Part shown: one piece after another, positions 61,043-64,000 of the stretch | Position numbering within the stretch: the first letter of the stretch is position 1 | How the letters are laid out: each line of letters starts with the position of its first letter | NCBI GenBank assembly: GCA_032622095.1 | Contig: CP136063.1 | Span: 281,659,426-281,723,425, forward strand | Reading direction: 5' to 3' | Source of the DNA: Siphonodentalium dalli | Lineage: Eukaryota > Mollusca > Scaphopoda > Gadilida > Siphonodentaliidae | Length of the DNA stretch: 64,000 nt | Position numbers and translations under genes: made by a program | Notes under the pieces: generated by a model | What the model saw: the letters and a program-made list of their open reading frames with translations, nothing else | Told to the model about the DNA's origin: nothing | Databases searched by the model: none

Positions 61043-61155
61043 GAGATGATGCCAGCAAGGTCATGTGGAAGGATATAAATAGAAACATTGAACTTTATGC
61101 CAGTCATAAGGTCTATATAGAGAGAGTCGCGCATTTATTGAATGCAAGCTGGTAG
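61043..61155 (+). CDS. NUDT9: NUDT9 exon 7, C-terminus
   Basis: Acceptor ttattgtag joins in phase 1. Encodes GDDASKVMWKDINRNIELYA then SHKVYIERVAHLLNASW and the stop TAG at 61,153-61,155. GDDA.KV.W.DI and LYASH are family-conserved, and the C-terminus ends where NUDT9 normally does. The last 60 bases of the exon resemble the repeat units that follow. Confidence 0.93.
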
Positions 61156-61890
61156 ACTAGATAACTCTATGCCAGTCAGGCAGTCATAGGGTTTAAGAGA
61201 GAGTCGTGCATTTGCTGAATGCGAGCTGGTACTGGGTAGATAACACTATGCCAATTATAAGGTCCATATAGAGAGAGAGAGTCATGCATTTACTGAATAT
61301 GAGCTGGTAGGGTAGATAACTCTATGCCAGTCATAAGGTTTATGAGAGTCATGCATTTACTGAATGCAAGCTGGTAGGGTACATGTGGATAACACTATGC
61401 CAATTATAAGGTCCATATAGAGAGAGAGAGTCGTGCATTTACTGAATGCAAGCTAGTAGGGTAGATAACTCTATGCCAATTATAAGGTCTACATAAAGAG
61501 AGAGAGAGAGTCATGTATTTACTGAATGCAAACTGGTAGCAAAGAAAACTCTGTGCCAGTCATAAAATCTACATAGAGGTGCATGTGCATTTGCTGAATA
61601 TGAGCTGGTAGGGTAGATAACTCTATGCCAGTCATAAGATCTATATCGAGAGAGTCGTGCATTTACTGAATGCAAACTGGTAGGGTAGATAACTCTATGC
61701 AAGATATAAGGTCTATATAGAGGAGTCGTGTGTCTTCTCTTCAACACTAGCTGGTAGGAAAGACAACTCTATACAGAGAAATCATGCATCTGCTAAATTC
61801 GAGCTGACAGAGATAAAATAATCTATGTAGCCTTAAGATTTGTAAAGAGAAAGTTGTGTGTCTGCTCAATACAAGCTGCCATGGTGGAAT
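61156..61890 (+). repeat. Minisatellite derived from the NUDT9 last exon
   Basis: Units starting ctctatgccagtcataagg, passing through gagagagtcgtgcatttact and ending gaatgcaagctggtagggta, begin at about 61,165, 61,244, 61,320, 61,393, 61,469, 61,549, 61,620, 61,693, 61,767 and weakly 61,821, spaced 71-80 bp. The exon 7 end (ctttatgccagtcataaggt at 61,092 to gaatgcaagctggtag at 61,155) is the same unit in coding form. All downstream units carry stops. Confidence 0.9.
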
Positions 61891-62109
61891 TCTGAAATGT
61901 TATAGTGTCATTTCTTCTCCAGTATGAGTATTGGTAGGTTTTATTATTCTTTAAAATGTGTTCAAAACTTAACTACCTGAAACTCTCATGATAATTGTTT
62001 TATTAAATTTTAATGTTGAATCTTCAAATTGATCCATTCTCACACATTTGAACCTCTAATTTGGTTGTTAAATCAGAGCATTATTAGGATGAATGCTTCC
62101 CCAAGACTT

Positions 62110-62229
62110 GCTGGCACTGTATTAATTATGACGTGCTCGTTTCCTCTAAGTGAACCGATAGCTAGAGTAGCTGGCACTGTATTAATTATGACATGCTCAT
62201 TTTCTCTAAGTGAACCGATAGCTAGAGTA
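62110..62229 (+). repeat. 60-bp tandem duplication
   Basis: gctggcactgtattaattat...ctctaagtgaaccgatagct, followed by agagta, occurs twice at 62,110 and 62,170 with a few substitutions. Confidence 0.93.
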
Positions 62230-62338
62230 GCTGCAGCTTCTTCAGGATATTTTCACCTAAGTTGGAGTCTATATTCCTTGTGACAGAATTTAGGAATTGC
62301 AGGAACACAATATAACACATGAGATTATGATGTCTTAA

Positions 62339-62599
62339 CACTTTCATGATGGGAGCTGCGCTAGTGCAGCATTAAAGGTCATGTGCCAGTGCATTCTCTT
62401 ATATATCTGAGTCTCCCATAGAGAGACTTGCTTATATAAGAGAATGCTCTGGCTTACAATATTAAGGTAAATATTGTTAAGCCAATGTATTTTCCCATAT
62501 ATGCATATGCGAGACTCCCTATGGGAGACTCGCATATATAAGATAATGCATTGGCACAGGGTTTTCACAAAATTTCAGGAAGCTCCAGTCATGGAATGG
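62339..62599 (-). mobile_element. TTAA MITE family C, copy 3 (261 bp, complete)
   Basis: TTAA at 62,335-62,338 and 62,600-62,603. Ends CACTTTCATGATGGGAGCT and AGCTCCAGTCATGGAATGG, with two hairpins of the gcattctcttatata type between. It is the only uninterrupted family C copy in the window and defines the element. Confidence 0.88.
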
Positions 62600-62689
62600 T
62601 TAAGTAATTTTATTCACTACTGGGACCTGTTTCATATTCATGTCGAGGTGCCCAAATCCAGGTGAAATTTAAAAGGCATTACATCCCTG

Positions 62690-63110
62690 ATTTTGTTTGT
62701 GTTGGAACTGGTATCTCTTAGTATATGATCAGCCCATGGTGAGTCCGTGATCAGACATCAGTCAGATTAGTTATGTTGATTCCACCTCATATGATTTGCC
62801 CGTGGTCAGATGAGTCAGATAAATTATCCAAACATATTTCAGATATTCCACATTGAATGAACAATCCATGATCAGTCAGATATGTTTATGATGATACCAC
62901 CTTGAATGAACGGTCAATGATTAGTCATATGTGTTTTATCAGCTCACGATCAGCTGGATGAGTTTATGTTCCAAATGAATTTGAGATATTCCACTTTGTA
63001 TGATCGACCCATGATAAGTCATATGTGTTTTATCGTCTCATGATCAGTCGGATGAGTTTATGTTCCAATCGTACTTGAGATATTCCACTTTGTATGATCG
63101 ACCTTTGACG
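62690..63110 (+). repeat. Degenerate tandem repeat, roughly 75-100 bp units
   Basis: Recurring words catgatcagtcRgatgagtt, gatattccactttgtatgat and gtcatatgtgttttatc over about five diverged units. Noncoding. Confidence 0.7.
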
Positions 63111-64000
63111 AGCTCTTGAAGTTGGTTTCGCTTCTCTCCTGATAGATGATTAGATATCCACTGTAAAACCTGCAATATGCAAATTGAAATATTATAATCT
63201 AAGAACCATTTGCCATATACAATGGAGTCGATTAGGCCATAATTAAAAGATTGTTTGTTTCCTCTCTCCCGGCTGATTGATTTTTTTGCTGCTGACTCAA
63301 AATATTATAATCCTCTGGTTTTTCAATAATTTTTTTTACCAGCTGTAAGTTTTGATTAAAATATAATCTGTATTAAATAAACTGTGTTTCCTATAGGGAC
63401 TGTATTTGGAAGTATTCAATACAAATGCCGAGGATTATATTTTTGTTGCAACTGACTGTTGGATCAAAGGAAAGTCAAACTTCAGAAGAAATATGGGATA
63501 CATGTAGTTCTTCCTGTCTGTGCCCAATTAATAAGGGGGAAAAACATTCCAAAAATGAAATCTAATTAACTATTTAATACAATGTTTTTTATACATGTTT
63601 TATTTGTATAAAAACAATGCATTAATTAATATTGCAGGAAGAACGCTTCACCTCATTTGGTTTATGAAATTAATTTGTTTAGTTTTATACCTATGGACCC
63701 AGCCCCAAAATATGGGTCAGGAGAGGGGAAACAAAATCTGTTAATGATGGTTTTACTTGTACAGAATATAGGTGCTTCAATTTATCTTACAATTGCTTCC
63801 CTCCCCCAAATTTCATGTGGAAAATACTAGGTGGCTTCCTATTCCTTATCCATGATCAGTCTTTGAAATTGGTTACAGCAATAAGAACATGCCACAGTAA
63901 TAAATTTGCCATATGATATTTTTCCTAATTTCGAGGGCTGCATGATGGTGTAGCATAGCAGTAAGCTACCCAGTTAGGGAAATCCCTTTGTGCTTCATTC
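63111..64000. other. No gene recognised to the window end
   Basis: AT-rich DNA. ttttcctatag at about 63,398 looks like an acceptor, but the following frame matches nothing I know. Confidence 0.4.

Noticed and set aside
49437-61155. C-terminal NUDT9-H domain of a TRPM2-like channel
   Set aside because: No transmembrane or pore exons occur upstream, the PRDM9-like gene intervenes, and the joined frame has its own ATG and NUDT9 length. Not fully excluded if a distant upstream exon exists.

Overview
The window is animal (metazoan) nuclear DNA. It is AT-rich, has interrupted genes with GT-AG introns, and is dense in mobile elements. A Penelope-like element with a GIY-YIG endonuclease, retroelements with DIRS-type ORFs, frequent acatgta words and a PRDM9-type gene suggest a marine invertebrate. 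My best guess is a mollusc or other lophotrochozoan; this is inference and no species marker is present.

Layout. 1-12,205: an 83-bp satellite of about 145 copies containing two 3.36-kb higher-order duplicates and one 123-bp MITE. 12.6-24.1 kb: a nest of broken retroelement parts on the minus strand (RNase H fragment, 480-bp inverted-repeat arms, a 1,197-codon gag-like ORF, a DIRS-type RT and its ORF1), flanked by a 26-bp direct repeat. 24.8-31.4 kb, plus strand: the 3' part of a PRDM9-like gene (a SET-domain exon, then a large exon with an isolated finger and a tandem C2H2 array). The array continues for about 17 more modules past the first stop, and three of those modules share the same stop. 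33.4-38.6 kb: TTAA-flanked, piggyBac-like hairpin MITEs, one of them split by an almost intact Penelope-like element with a 14-bp target duplication. 38.6-49.4 kb: foldback elements (one about 2.3 kb), a hAT-like MITE with a perfect 8-bp duplication, a very homogeneous 92-bp satellite and nested MITEs. 49.4-61.2 kb, plus strand: a complete seven-exon NUDT9-like ADP-ribose pyrophosphatase gene whose splice phases give one 328-residue frame. Its introns carry many MITEs, and its last exon appears to have seeded a minisatellite downstream of the stop. 61.9-64 kb: repeats and unassigned DNA.

The two host genes are unrelated in function. The PRDM9-like protein would be a histone H3 methyltransferase with a DNA-binding finger array, as in meiotic recombination hotspot choice. 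NUDT9 hydrolyses ADP-ribose. The most unusual material is the finger array with its propagated stop codon, the NUDT9 3'-exon minisatellite, the nested TTAA elements whose insertion order can be read, and the long orphan gag-like ORF.
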